Source: SZAS-103 sp964449135 (GTDB lineage Bacteria; Pseudomonadota; Gammaproteobacteria; Xanthomonadales; Xanthomonadaceae). Taken from it: a DNA stretch of 59,585 nt. This document shows positions 52,101 to 59,585 of this stretch, in pieces; within the stretch, counting starts at the first letter, position 1, and the number at the start of each line of letters is the position of its first letter. Both the position numbers and the translations under genes were made by a program. The notes under the pieces are model-generated. The model was not told the DNA's origin. It saw only the letters and a program-made list of their open reading frames with translations, and did no database searches. The stretch spans positions 1 to 59,585 of the forward strand of contig CAYUXZ010000012.1 in NCBI GenBank assembly GCA_964449135.1, in the 5' to 3' direction.

Positions 52101-55100
52101 GCTACGGCTACAGCCAGGCGATGTACAACACGCAAGGCCGCGGTTTCCAGGGCTTCCGCACGATCACCGAGGAAGACACGACCGTCGGCCTGCGCACAAC
52201 CACGACCTTCAACCAGAAATTCCCGCTTGCGGGGCAGGTCGCAGATGTCGTCGTCAACGCGCTCACGCGCAACGGCACCGATGGGGCGATCAAGCACGAA
52301 GTCTATAACTGGCGCTGCAACCGCTCCAATCGCGCGGACACCACCGCGTGCACGCCGCCGAACGGCGTTGCTGCGATCAAGTTCCCGTTCCTCGACGAGA
52401 AGGACACCTGGACCTACGACAGCGGTGTCGCGCTGCAGGCGACCGGCACACCGGCGCAGATCGGCTATACCCAGGAAGTGAACGCCGACGACTCGACCTG
52501 CGCGGGCAGTTTCGCTACCGCATCCGGTTTTGATGCCTACGGCAACCTCACCGCGCACACAGTGCTCGCTTCCGACAGCGGCACGGGTACGGCCGGCCTG
52601 CGCGCATTCGTCGCGCTGCAATGCCTGCGCACGCGCTCGACCTACACGGCGAACACCAGTACGTGGTGGCTCGACCAGATCAACAGCACGACCACGACGA
52701 GCGCGATCACCTACAACACGACCAACCACCCGCTGCCGGCCGGCGCATCCAATCCCGCACAAACAGTAACTACGAACTTCGTGTGGAATGCGGACCGCAC
52801 CTTGCAGTCGCAGACCGTGCAGTCGGGCGTCGCCAACCAGCAGAAGGCGACCGCGTACGGCTATCCGACGCCCAGCTACGGATTGCCGGGCACGGTGACG
52901 GTCACCGCCAGCGGCGATCCCAACGGCGCGCGTAGCAGCTCGATCGGCTACAGCGCCGACGGCTACTTCCCGAGCAGCACGACCAATCCGCTCGGCCAGC
53001 AGACCCAGACCACGGTCAGTCCGCGCGATGGTCAGCCCACGCTCGCGGTCGATGCCAACGGCCTGCGCACGTTGATGACCTACGACGCGTTCGGCCAGCT
53101 CATCAAGACCCAGTTCCATGGCACCAGCGACTCCGTGCAACGACTGCCCGACAAGTTGTTCGCGCGAAGCTGGTGCGCCAACACCTGCCTGCCCGGACCG
53201 CAGGCCTTGTTCAAGACCACCGACGTGCAGGACGGCACGCCTACCAAGATCGTCGCCTACGACCTGCTCGGCCGCACCCTGCTCAGCGCGCAGTGGGCGT
53301 GGGACAACACGCTGCCTTTGGTACTGACCCAGTACAACGCGCAGGGTTGGGTCTCCGCGCAGTCCAATCCGTACGACGGCACGGCGCAGCACCTGTTCTG
53401 GACCACGTTCCAGTACGACGCGCTCGGCCGCATCACTCAGAAGATCGTGCCGAAGGGCGCCGACGACGGCCGTGGCGATCTGAAGACCACCTACACGTTC
53501 AGCGGTCTGCAGACCGCGATCCAGGTCTGCGGCACCGCGGATGTCGGCACCGCGAACTGCCTGAACATGACGCGCACCACCGACAGCATGGGCAAGTACA
53601 TGGAGACGCTGGATGCGCAGAACGGCCGCACCCAGTACTGGACCGACGCCACCGGCAACACGCTCGCGCTGATGGATGCCAAGGGCAGCGTGACCAATGC
53701 GGTGTACAACGCGCTCGGCCAGCGCAGCAGCGTGAGCGATCCGAACCAGGGCACGTGGAGCTGGACCTACGACGCGCTCGGCGAAGTGCTGACCCAGACC
53801 GACGCGCGCAACGTCGTCACCAGCAGCAGCTACGACAAGCTCGGCCGTCCGCTCACGCGCAACGCGAGCATCGACGTGACCGGCGACGGTGTCGCCGATG
53901 CGATCGCCGACAGCTGGAGCTACGACCCGCTGTACGCGGTGGGCGCGCCGGCGACCAGCCAGCGCCTGGTCAACGGCGCGATCGAGCGCAAGCAGGTGTT
54001 CACGTATGACACCCTCGCGCGGCCGGTGCAGACCGACACCACCCAGCAGATCGCGACCGGCAGCACCAAGGCCTACACGCAGACGATCGCCTACGACAGC
54101 TACTACGGCCGCCCCAAATCCCTCGGCTACCCGAACGGCGAGGCGGTGGCGACGTACTACTCCAAGTACGGCATTCCGATCCGCAGCTTCAACCCGGCCG
54201 ACAACTCGGTGTATCGCGAAGTCACCGCGGTGGATCTGGCCGGCAACCCGACCAACGCACTACTCGGCGGCGGCATCCTGGCCGAGACGCGCAGCTACCG
54301 CATCCCGACCAGCGAGTTGCTGTCGATCAGCTACAACAAGTCGGGCGCGGCGGTGCGCCGGCTGGACTACCAGACCGACGTGTTCGGCAACCTTCGGCAG
54401 CAGAGCCTGAACTCCGGCGCGACGGTCGAGAACTATGCCTACGACACCCTGCAGCGGATGACCCAGGCCACGCGTACGGGCGCGGTCAACGCGAGCATCA
54501 GTTACGCCTACGACGCGGCCGGCAACTTCACCAGCAAATCCGACTTCAGCACTACCGCGGCCAACGCGTACACGTACACCGGCGGCAGCTGCGGCGGTGG
54601 CGCCAATGCGGTCAAGTCGGTGGCGATCGCGAGCGGCGGCAGTCGCAGCTACTGCTACGACGCCGATGGCAATCTGACCTCCGACAGCGCCGGCCTTGCG
54701 GTCAAGTACGACCACGACAACCTGGCCTTCCAGACCACCCGCGGCAGCTACACGATCAATCTCGCCTACGGCCCGGACAACCAGCGCACCCGCGAGTGGG
54801 GCAGCGATGGCACCAAGGTCTACCTCGACGGCGGCTACGAGGACTGGATCAGCCAGGGCAGCAGCAAGGTGTATGTCGGCACCGAGGCGGAGATCAGCAA
54901 CAACGGCGGCACGCGCACGGTGAACTACCTGCTGACCGATCGCCTCGGCAGCGTGGACAGCATTGCCGACAGTACCGGCACCCTGGTAGAGACGCGCGGC
55001 AGCGACGCGTTCGGCAAGCCGCGCAGCGGCACCTGGGCCGATCTGTCGCCGGCGCAATTGCAGAGCACCGCGATCACCGCGCGCGGCTTCACCGAGCACG

Positions 55101-56116
55101 AGCACCTGAACTCGGTGCAGCTGATCCATATGAACGGACGCGTGTACGACTATCAGCTCGGCAGGTTCCTGAGCGTGGACCCGTTCATCCAGTTCCCGCT
55201 CAACAGCCAGTCGATGAACCCGTACAGCTACATCCTCAACAATCCGCTGGCGGGGAAAGATCCGACTGGATACTTGGGGGTCTGCGACACCTTAATCGTG
55301 TGCAGCATAGGACAAGCCCTCGATCCGAGCTACAACCGTCCGCTAAATTTGAGTGGCGACGGGAAGAACAGCAATGGGGGTCAGCAGGGTCAAGGGGCCA
55401 AGCCGAATGCGCAGCCGTCCGCAAAGCCTGACGATCAAACAGCTCAAATTTTTCCTCAGCTTGATGAGCGAAAATTCCAGCGCATGGGAGAAGCAAATCC
55501 AACGACCCCAAGCTATACACAAGGAAAAAATAGCGGTGGAAATAATGGCGATGAACTCGACGAGCTATCCATCACACAAAATATTCTTAAGTCGAGCGAA
55601 AAAGGTGATTTGAAAGACGTTCATGGAATAATCCTCCATAGAACTGGTGGTTCCACGATTGATTCAGCGATCAACCAATGGAAAACCGACCATCTCGGCA
55701 CGCATTTTGTGATTGATGAGAATGGAAATATTGTTCAAACAGCACATTTAGACAAATACACAGCGCACATCGGCAAAATTAAGTCAAAGTGCTTTGATCA
55801 GTCGACTTGCTCTGCCGCAGAGGCAACGACCATCAGAAGGATGGGGTTTGCACCGAAGAAGATCTATCGGCACGAGATGTCAAAGACATATCCGAATCGA
55901 TATCCCATGAATCAGGATTCAATCGGAATCGAAGTAGTGGGTGCATATAATGCGAAAATCGACAGTTATGCGCCTGCAACTAGCGCCCAATTGAATTCAG
56001 TGCAGTCTTTGGTAGGAGCCCTGCAAACAAGATACAGTCTGACTAACAGCGATGTGTATACGCATTCTCAAGTGTCTTACAAGGCAGGCAATGAAGGGTC
56101 AGGATTGGGGTATTGA
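49193..56116 (+). CDS. SpvB/FG-GAP/RHS polymorphic toxin with C-terminal peptidoglycan amidase domain
   Basis: 2307 residues. Start ATG 49193 follows agggtg and gives an N-terminal signal or anchor (KWGVLALGGVLSAIIFAAA). Then: SpvB-type domain about 60-330 (GGAATYTIPIALPPSRRGMQ); FG-GAP/VCBS calcium motifs DLDGDGSSEI, DFDGDGRADL, DMDGDGRPDL, DLNGDGVPDI and DVNGDGLKDL (about 395-650); YD repeats from about 1100; the RHS core end NNPLAGKDPTGY (to 2027). The 281-residue tip (from base 55271) is more AT-rich and holds an N-acetylmuramoyl-L-alanine amidase (Amidase_2) domain: HGIILHRTGGST, GTHFVIDENGNIVQ, SIGIEVVG, VYTHSQVSYKAGNEGS. Family model: the tip is released and cleaves peptidoglycan of rival cells. 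No secretion-system gene is in the window. Confidence 0.9.
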   Translation: MMRSKWGVLALGGVLSAIIFAAATGNLTSAVTAVSNGVQAMVAAVTQASVVAPDQAVVSLSGELPAHDPTVGRVDGNAGTSGGAATYTIPIALPPSRRGMQPDLALSYSSRAGNGIAGVGWSLSGLSSLHRCPATIEQDGVIGAVSLTNADKLCLDGQRLVATSGAYGQPNTTYDTELESFVRVTQLGGDLQSASTYFEVETKSGDILWYGNNSIAANPARVVQGGVTVPLSWMIARKEDRVGNFIRYSYANYGNGEVLLSDVFYTGFQTTDGDRSVHLTYAARPSGAGINDQSSSYLAGGVTMQTQRLTAISTWSGTSSDPSNKVREYDLAYAAPSQSTSRSLLASVTECGFQAGTSVCRPPTTFAWQQGPMQTVFHPATVPGGLPVMYMLGDLDGDGSSEILAGSPTGTQTIVSLNADRSLKSSIDVTNFNLPPLTGFNEANNADFDGDGRADLMARDANNNLVIYFWDGPRTATTFAQAFTRSWNTGIQAVPYGGTLGTATLQMVRDMDGDGRPDLVLLRQLTNTTSNCSAKLEIYRNVANPLGPSQPASFPLLTSVCMNGLHDQGYQFNEGPRDVMDLNGDGVPDILLAPAVNQVNPSQPQGDVLYGQRGASFTYTRASYASLFPASDPEHSDEADGLSYKQWLDVNGDGLKDLLHADLSGTWSLRLNTGHGLGNRIAFSNKNGIEKCYNGKNYACLHTWTPVYASRFRVADMNGDGRQELLIPRRFATQVCAALVDYSNPAEPQNYYACPEDPVTGLINWASVSNLKGQGIPIKPAYGTGVGDTDNSAYLMNALSFVQTGPNQFQIVESQTSRVDGSTYALNSGDMYGDGLEDTITDVSCPYASDACALALGGVGLPGGYPPMSSGPFINEAVGPNGQANPDGKTPQLPDLMSMVTDGMGAQTVWTYYPLSSTAGRTSAQTPLYTVPTDPAQKYVDSRHVYFTSSMPVVSDMASSDGIGGYHSIRYGYSQAMYNTQGRGFQGFRTITEEDTTVGLRTTTTFNQKFPLAGQVADVVVNALTRNGTDGAIKHEVYNWRCNRSNRADTTACTPPNGVAAIKFPFLDEKDTWTYDSGVALQATGTPAQIGYTQEVNADDSTCAGSFATASGFDAYGNLTAHTVLASDSGTGTAGLRAFVALQCLRTRSTYTANTSTWWLDQINSTTTTSAITYNTTNHPLPAGASNPAQTVTTNFVWNADRTLQSQTVQSGVANQQKATAYGYPTPSYGLPGTVTVTASGDPNGARSSSIGYSADGYFPSSTTNPLGQQTQTTVSPRDGQPTLAVDANGLRTLMTYDAFGQLIKTQFHGTSDSVQRLPDKLFARSWCANTCLPGPQALFKTTDVQDGTPTKIVAYDLLGRTLLSAQWAWDNTLPLVLTQYNAQGWVSAQSNPYDGTAQHLFWTTFQYDALGRITQKIVPKGADDGRGDLKTTYTFSGLQTAIQVCGTADVGTANCLNMTRTTDSMGKYMETLDAQNGRTQYWTDATGNTLALMDAKGSVTNAVYNALGQRSSVSDPNQGTWSWTYDALGEVLTQTDARNVVTSSSYDKLGRPLTRNASIDVTGDGVADAIADSWSYDPLYAVGAPATSQRLVNGAIERKQVFTYDTLARPVQTDTTQQIATGSTKAYTQTIAYDSYYGRPKSLGYPNGEAVATYYSKYGIPIRSFNPADNSVYREVTAVDLAGNPTNALLGGGILAETRSYRIPTSELLSISYNKSGAAVRRLDYQTDVFGNLRQQSLNSGATVENYAYDTLQRMTQATRTGAVNASISYAYDAAGNFTSKSDFSTTAANAYTYTGGSCGGGANAVKSVAIASGGSRSYCYDADGNLTSDSAGLAVKYDHDNLAFQTTRGSYTINLAYGPDNQRTREWGSDGTKVYLDGGYEDWISQGSSKVYVGTEAEISNNGGTRTVNYLLTDRLGSVDSIADSTGTLVETRGSDAFGKPRSGTWADLSPAQLQSTAITARGFTEHEHLNSVQLIHMNGRVYDYQLGRFLSVDPFIQFPLNSQSMNPYSYILNNPLAGKDPTGYLGVCDTLIVCSIGQALDPSYNRPLNLSGDGKNSNGGQQGQGAKPNAQPSAKPDDQTAQIFPQLDERKFQRMGEANPTTPSYTQGKNSGGNNGDELDELSITQNILKSSEKGDLKDVHGIILHRTGGSTIDSAINQWKTDHLGTHFVIDENGNIVQTAHLDKYTAHIGKIKSKCFDQSTCSAAEATTIRRMGFAPKKIYRHEMSKTYPNRYPMNQDSIGIEVVGAYNAKIDSYAPATSAQLNSVQSLVGALQTRYSLTNSDVYTHSQVSYKAGNEGSGLGY
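53763..55170 (+). repeat. Duplicated RHS segment, copy 1 (in the full toxin gene)
   Basis: 1408 bp, with no difference seen by eye from 56561-57968 (offset 2798). After the block, the last ~100 bp of core up to DPTGY are similar but diverged between copies, and the tips share nothing. Confidence 0.9.
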
Positions 56117-56118
56117 TT

Positions 56119-56517
56119 ATGAATTTTTCCAACACTTTCTTGGTTGTGGCCCTCTGCGTTTCACTCGCATTGAGTCAGGTCTATGCTGCTGAGAGCTTGA
56201 AAGTGATCTCGGTTTCAGACACGAGTAGTGTCGATTCTCCGGAGTACTCATTGTGTAAGCGTATTCCCTTTCAGGTTACGGATAGAAATATTGGCTTGTA
56301 CTTGAAACATTCCGCAAAGATAGAAAAAAATGCGTGGTTAAATTTGGAGCACTACCCCTGCAAGCGAGGTATTGCACTCCTGTCTCATGGACGAACTCTG
56401 CAACTGAAACTAAACCTGTCTGGCGCAGGAGTGCTTTTTGATAATGGTTCGGAAGAGACGTATCTATATTGCGACGCGCGGTGCATGAAAAAATCACGAT
56501 TGCCTCTCGTTAGATAG
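56119..56517 (+). CDS. Candidate periplasmic immunity protein for the amidase tip
   Basis: 132 residues. ATG 56119 is 2 bases past the toxin stop. Signal peptide NTFLVVALCVSLALSQVYA; mature part about 105 residues with four or more Cys (SLCKRIPF, HYPCKRG, LYCDARCMKK) that could pair in the periplasm. Less GC-rich than the metabolic genes. No family recognised; the role is inferred from position and export signal, since a peptidoglycan amidase would need a periplasmic inhibitor. Confidence 0.75.
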   Translation: MNFSNTFLVVALCVSLALSQVYAAESLKVISVSDTSSVDSPEYSLCKRIPFQVTDRNIGLYLKHSAKIEKNAWLNLEHYPCKRGIALLSHGRTLQLKLNLSGAGVLFDNGSEETYLYCDARCMKKSRLPLVR

Positions 56518-56560
56518 CCAAACGTAAGAGAAAACAAAGAAAGCGCGGGACAAAAACACG

Positions 56561-57968
56561 GGACCTACGACGCGCTCGGCGAAGTGCTGACCCAGACCGA
56601 CGCGCGCAACGTCGTCACCAGCAGCAGCTACGACAAGCTCGGCCGTCCGCTCACGCGCAACGCGAGCATCGACGTGACCGGCGACGGTGTCGCCGATGCG
56701 ATCGCCGACAGCTGGAGCTACGACCCGCTGTACGCGGTGGGCGCGCCGGCGACCAGCCAGCGCCTGGTCAACGGCGCGATCGAGCGCAAGCAGGTGTTCA
56801 CGTATGACACCCTCGCGCGGCCGGTGCAGACCGACACCACCCAGCAGATCGCGACCGGCAGCACCAAGGCCTACACGCAGACGATCGCCTACGACAGCTA
56901 CTACGGCCGCCCCAAATCCCTCGGCTACCCGAACGGCGAGGCGGTGGCGACGTACTACTCCAAGTACGGCATTCCGATCCGCAGCTTCAACCCGGCCGAC
57001 AACTCGGTGTATCGCGAAGTCACCGCGGTGGATCTGGCCGGCAACCCGACCAACGCACTACTCGGCGGCGGCATCCTGGCCGAGACGCGCAGCTACCGCA
57101 TCCCGACCAGCGAGTTGCTGTCGATCAGCTACAACAAGTCGGGCGCGGCGGTGCGCCGGCTGGACTACCAGACCGACGTGTTCGGCAACCTTCGGCAGCA
57201 GAGCCTGAACTCCGGCGCGACGGTCGAGAACTATGCCTACGACACCCTGCAGCGGATGACCCAGGCCACGCGTACGGGCGCGGTCAACGCGAGCATCAGT
57301 TACGCCTACGACGCGGCCGGCAACTTCACCAGCAAATCCGACTTCAGCACTACCGCGGCCAACGCGTACACGTACACCGGCGGCAGCTGCGGCGGTGGCG
57401 CCAATGCGGTCAAGTCGGTGGCGATCGCGAGCGGCGGCAGTCGCAGCTACTGCTACGACGCCGATGGCAATCTGACCTCCGACAGCGCCGGCCTTGCGGT
57501 CAAGTACGACCACGACAACCTGGCCTTCCAGACCACCCGCGGCAGCTACACGATCAATCTCGCCTACGGCCCGGACAACCAGCGCACCCGCGAGTGGGGC
57601 AGCGATGGCACCAAGGTCTACCTCGACGGCGGCTACGAGGACTGGATCAGCCAGGGCAGCAGCAAGGTGTATGTCGGCACCGAGGCGGAGATCAGCAACA
57701 ACGGCGGCACGCGCACGGTGAACTACCTGCTGACCGATCGCCTCGGCAGCGTGGACAGCATTGCCGACAGTACCGGCACCCTGGTAGAGACGCGCGGCAG
57801 CGACGCGTTCGGCAAGCCGCGCAGCGGCACCTGGGCCGATCTGTCGCCGGCGCAATTGCAGAGCACCGCGATCACCGCGCGCGGCTTCACCGAGCACGAG
57901 CACCTGAACTCGGTGCAGCTGATCCATATGAACGGACGCGTGTACGACTATCAGCTCGGCAGGTTCCT
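56561..57968 (+). repeat. Duplicated RHS segment, copy 2 (orphan cassette)
   Basis: Copy of 53763-55170. The left junction is abrupt: ...caaaaacac then ggacctacgac, inside a 63-bp AT-richer spacer after the first immunity gene. The block gives a long homology arm for recombination with the full gene. Confidence 0.9.
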
Positions 57969-58947
57969 CGGCGTGGATCCGTTTATCCAGTTCCCGCTGA
58001 ACTCGCAGTCGCTGAATCCGTACAGCTACATCCTCAACAACCCGCTGGCGGGGACGGACCCGACGGGGTATGTGGCACAGCCGACAGACTCCGGCGCAAC
58101 GTGCGGCCACGAGGGCGATAGTCAGCCGTGCATGACGCCTACGCCGCTATCGGATGGCTCCGATGAACACAAGCACGACCAAGGAACGGGCTCGCGAATC
58201 GCGGGCATGTCCGATCCGTGGGTGAAGAGCAATATCAATGGCGCGGAGGGGCAGGGGACGGGTGAGGGGAATCGAAACCAGATTCCATCGCAATACGCGC
58301 CCAAGTACCGGGACATGGGGGAGACAAAGGCATCCCAAGCGGACCGACAGGCCACTGATGATTCAACGTTATGGACTGCAGGTAATGACACTGCGACAAC
58401 GTATCCGCTTGGGTCAGCTCCACCCGCTGAACAACTTCAGCTTGGCGAGCTTGAGAACCAATTCGCTATGACTACGAGCCCGGCCGGATTAGAGCTCATC
58501 AAAGGCTGGGAGGGATGGAATGGGACGTACGATAAGAAACTCAACAAATGGTTACCCAAAGACGATGGATACGGCAACCTAACGATTGGATGGGGCCATA
58601 ATTGTGGCAAGTGCGAAGACTTCAAGAATGGCATTACAAAGGAAGAAGGTGATGCTCTTCTTAAAACTGATGTCACGAAATTTGATAAAGCAGTAAACAC
58701 ACTTAGAACGCCGATGCACCAGCAGGAACATGACGGGCTTGTGGATTTTGCATTCAATGTGCGTAGTTATACGGGATCGACGCTGTTCAAGAACGTGGCC
58801 TCAGGAACCCCGGTTACGCAAGAAAACTTCACTGCATATGGTCATGCACATAAACGCGGCAAATTGATAGAAGTCCCGAGCCTAATGGCTAGACGGCGAA
58901 GCGAGTATGACGCCTACGCGAACGGAACCTACGATAGCAGTCATTGA
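56584..58947 (+). CDS. Orphan RHS-core fragment with GH24 lysozyme tip
   Basis: Frame open from 56518. No ATG near the 5' end and no ribosome site; GTG 56584 is the first usable codon, so it is probably silent until recombined. 787 residues from that GTG: RHS core with YD repeats, NNPLAGTDPTGY, then a 292-residue tip from 58069. The tip has a linker and a T4-lysozyme-type (GH24) muramidase domain: AGLELIKGWEGW with the catalytic Glu candidate, YGNLTIGWGHNCGKC, LVDFAFNVRSYTGSTLFKNV, and AHKRGKLIEVPSLMARRRSE. It would cut the glycan backbone of peptidoglycan. The tip is AT-richer than the core. Confidence 0.87.
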   Translation: MLTQTDARNVVTSSSYDKLGRPLTRNASIDVTGDGVADAIADSWSYDPLYAVGAPATSQRLVNGAIERKQVFTYDTLARPVQTDTTQQIATGSTKAYTQTIAYDSYYGRPKSLGYPNGEAVATYYSKYGIPIRSFNPADNSVYREVTAVDLAGNPTNALLGGGILAETRSYRIPTSELLSISYNKSGAAVRRLDYQTDVFGNLRQQSLNSGATVENYAYDTLQRMTQATRTGAVNASISYAYDAAGNFTSKSDFSTTAANAYTYTGGSCGGGANAVKSVAIASGGSRSYCYDADGNLTSDSAGLAVKYDHDNLAFQTTRGSYTINLAYGPDNQRTREWGSDGTKVYLDGGYEDWISQGSSKVYVGTEAEISNNGGTRTVNYLLTDRLGSVDSIADSTGTLVETRGSDAFGKPRSGTWADLSPAQLQSTAITARGFTEHEHLNSVQLIHMNGRVYDYQLGRFLGVDPFIQFPLNSQSLNPYSYILNNPLAGTDPTGYVAQPTDSGATCGHEGDSQPCMTPTPLSDGSDEHKHDQGTGSRIAGMSDPWVKSNINGAEGQGTGEGNRNQIPSQYAPKYRDMGETKASQADRQATDDSTLWTAGNDTATTYPLGSAPPAEQLQLGELENQFAMTTSPAGLELIKGWEGWNGTYDKKLNKWLPKDDGYGNLTIGWGHNCGKCEDFKNGITKEEGDALLKTDVTKFDKAVNTLRTPMHQQEHDGLVDFAFNVRSYTGSTLFKNVASGTPVTQENFTAYGHAHKRGKLIEVPSLMARRRSEYDAYANGTYDSSH

Positions 58948-58956
58948 GAGCATGAA

Positions 58957-59403
58957 ATGCGTACCCTAATTTTATTTATCACAATGATGCTCGCCGCTAC
59001 GGCGAAGCAGGAAAAAGTTCCGCCTGGTCTAATTGGAAAGTGGGCGGTTGGCATCCCCTACGATGTACGACAGCCTATTGGTCTGGATGCTGGTCAAGAA
59101 GACAAGATAAAAAATTTGAAGATCACACTGACTAAGAATCACATAGAGGTGTGTGGTAAAACCGTTCCGTTAAAGTCTCTCGATGTAGAAGATCTCAGCC
59201 AAGAGCAATTTCTAGCACGGTACAATTTCTCCGCAGAGAAAATTGATCTGCGTGGCTCTCATATCACTGAGGTGACGATAAACAGACTCGAGTCGACTAA
59301 TGCGTGTGGCAATTTTGAAGATCCGGGAACACATTTGTTCGTTAGTGTGCGAAAAGTGGTAATGGAAACTGGAAACGACTATTTCCCTCTCAAGAGACGT
59401 TGA
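58957..59403 (+). CDS. Candidate periplasmic immunity protein for the lysozyme tip
   Basis: 148 residues. ATG 58957 is 9 bases past the orphan stop. N-terminal hydrophobic signal TLILFITMMLAATA. Mature protein about 130 residues with two Cys (VCGKTV, ACGNF) and a beta-rich look; AT-rich like the tip. No known lysozyme-inhibitor family recognised. Role inferred from position and export signal. Confidence 0.72.
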   Translation: MRTLILFITMMLAATAKQEKVPPGLIGKWAVGIPYDVRQPIGLDAGQEDKIKNLKITLTKNHIEVCGKTVPLKSLDVEDLSQEQFLARYNFSAEKIDLRGSHITEVTINRLESTNACGNFEDPGTHLFVSVRKVVMETGNDYFPLKRR

Positions 59404-59585
59404 AATTGGGAATAATCGGGGACGTACCACGATTTTTTTGGTCAATGCAGCCGCGGCAAGTCGCCGGTTGAATCGACGACGTTCTTTTCCAACCCGCTTT
59501 TGAAGTTCAGACGGGAAAAAGGGGACGTACTGGACTGACCCTGATTCCACAGACAGGTAGTCAGGATACAGATTTGCTTCGGTAA
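59404..59585 (+). other. Non-coding tail with a repeated ggggacgtac motif
   Basis: ggggacgtac occurs at 59418-59427 (followed by cacgattttttt) and again at 59521-59530 (preceded by gggaaaaa, followed by tggactgacc), 103 bp apart in the same direction. Such ggggac-type motifs near T-runs are familiar beside REP-associated transposase genes in this bacterial group, from memory. No transposase is visible before the window ends. Confidence 0.45.

Noticed and set aside
49193..59403. Type VI secretion cluster or effector with PAAR/VgrG
   Set aside because: No Tss, VgrG, Hcp or PAAR sequence seen; only the RHS/SpvB protein, its orphan tip and immunity candidates.

Overview
This is a GC-rich chromosomal window from a gammaproteobacterium, most likely of the order Lysobacterales (Xanthomonadales). 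The pointers are a class II ribonucleotide reductase split into NrdJa and NrdJb, the birA-coaX-SPOR-tRNA-Thr block, kynA and hppD-hmgA aromatic catabolism, a POT peptide transporter beside a TPR aspartyl/asparaginyl hydroxylase, and TAGAAT-type -10 boxes. I cannot assign a genus. Coordinates and starts were worked out by eye. No similarity search was run, so family names rest on recognised motifs.

Layout. 1-4700 is the 3' part of a giant trimeric autotransporter (YadA type) made of a 14-residue repeat. 4700-8854 is the cobalamin-dependent ribonucleotide reductase locus, with two palindromes that look like NrdR boxes, and with a lysine/alanine-rich histone H1-like gene between the nrdJa and nrdJb parts. 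8858-14416 holds small envelope proteins, TonB-like proteins, a His-rich exported protein and a GFA-type zinc protein. 14461-21416 carries dusA, an amidinotransferase-fold hydrolase, a PhoP/PhoQ-like two-component system with a small exported protein in front, birA and coaX. 21451-29938 has a SPOR protein, tRNA-Thr with degenerate copies of its own 3' end, a convergent pair of HD-GYP response regulator and double-GAF kinase, arginase, small lipoproteins and trpS. 30696-34287 is a 2-oxoacid dehydrogenase operon (E1 alpha, E1 beta, E2). 34371-46044 is amino-acid and central metabolism: kynA, a POT transporter, a MarR regulator divergent from hppD-hmgA, purC, rpe and trpE.

46053-46467 is a compact DUF559 nuclease gene bracketed by inverted hairpin-plus-tail repeats. 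The same repeats occur without the gene at two places in the E2/E1 beta region, once in frame inside the E2 linker. This looks like a small mobile or domesticated unit comparable to REP/RAYT elements, and is one of the two most interesting items here.

49193-59403 is a polymorphic toxin locus: a 2307-residue SpvB/FG-GAP/RHS protein ending in a peptidoglycan amidase domain, its exported immunity candidate, then a start-less orphan copy of the last RHS segment (about 1.4 kb without visible difference) fused to a GH24 lysozyme domain, and a second exported immunity candidate. The arrangement is what is expected for switching the toxin tip by homologous recombination. Both tips would attack peptidoglycan, at different bonds, and both immunity candidates have secretion signals.
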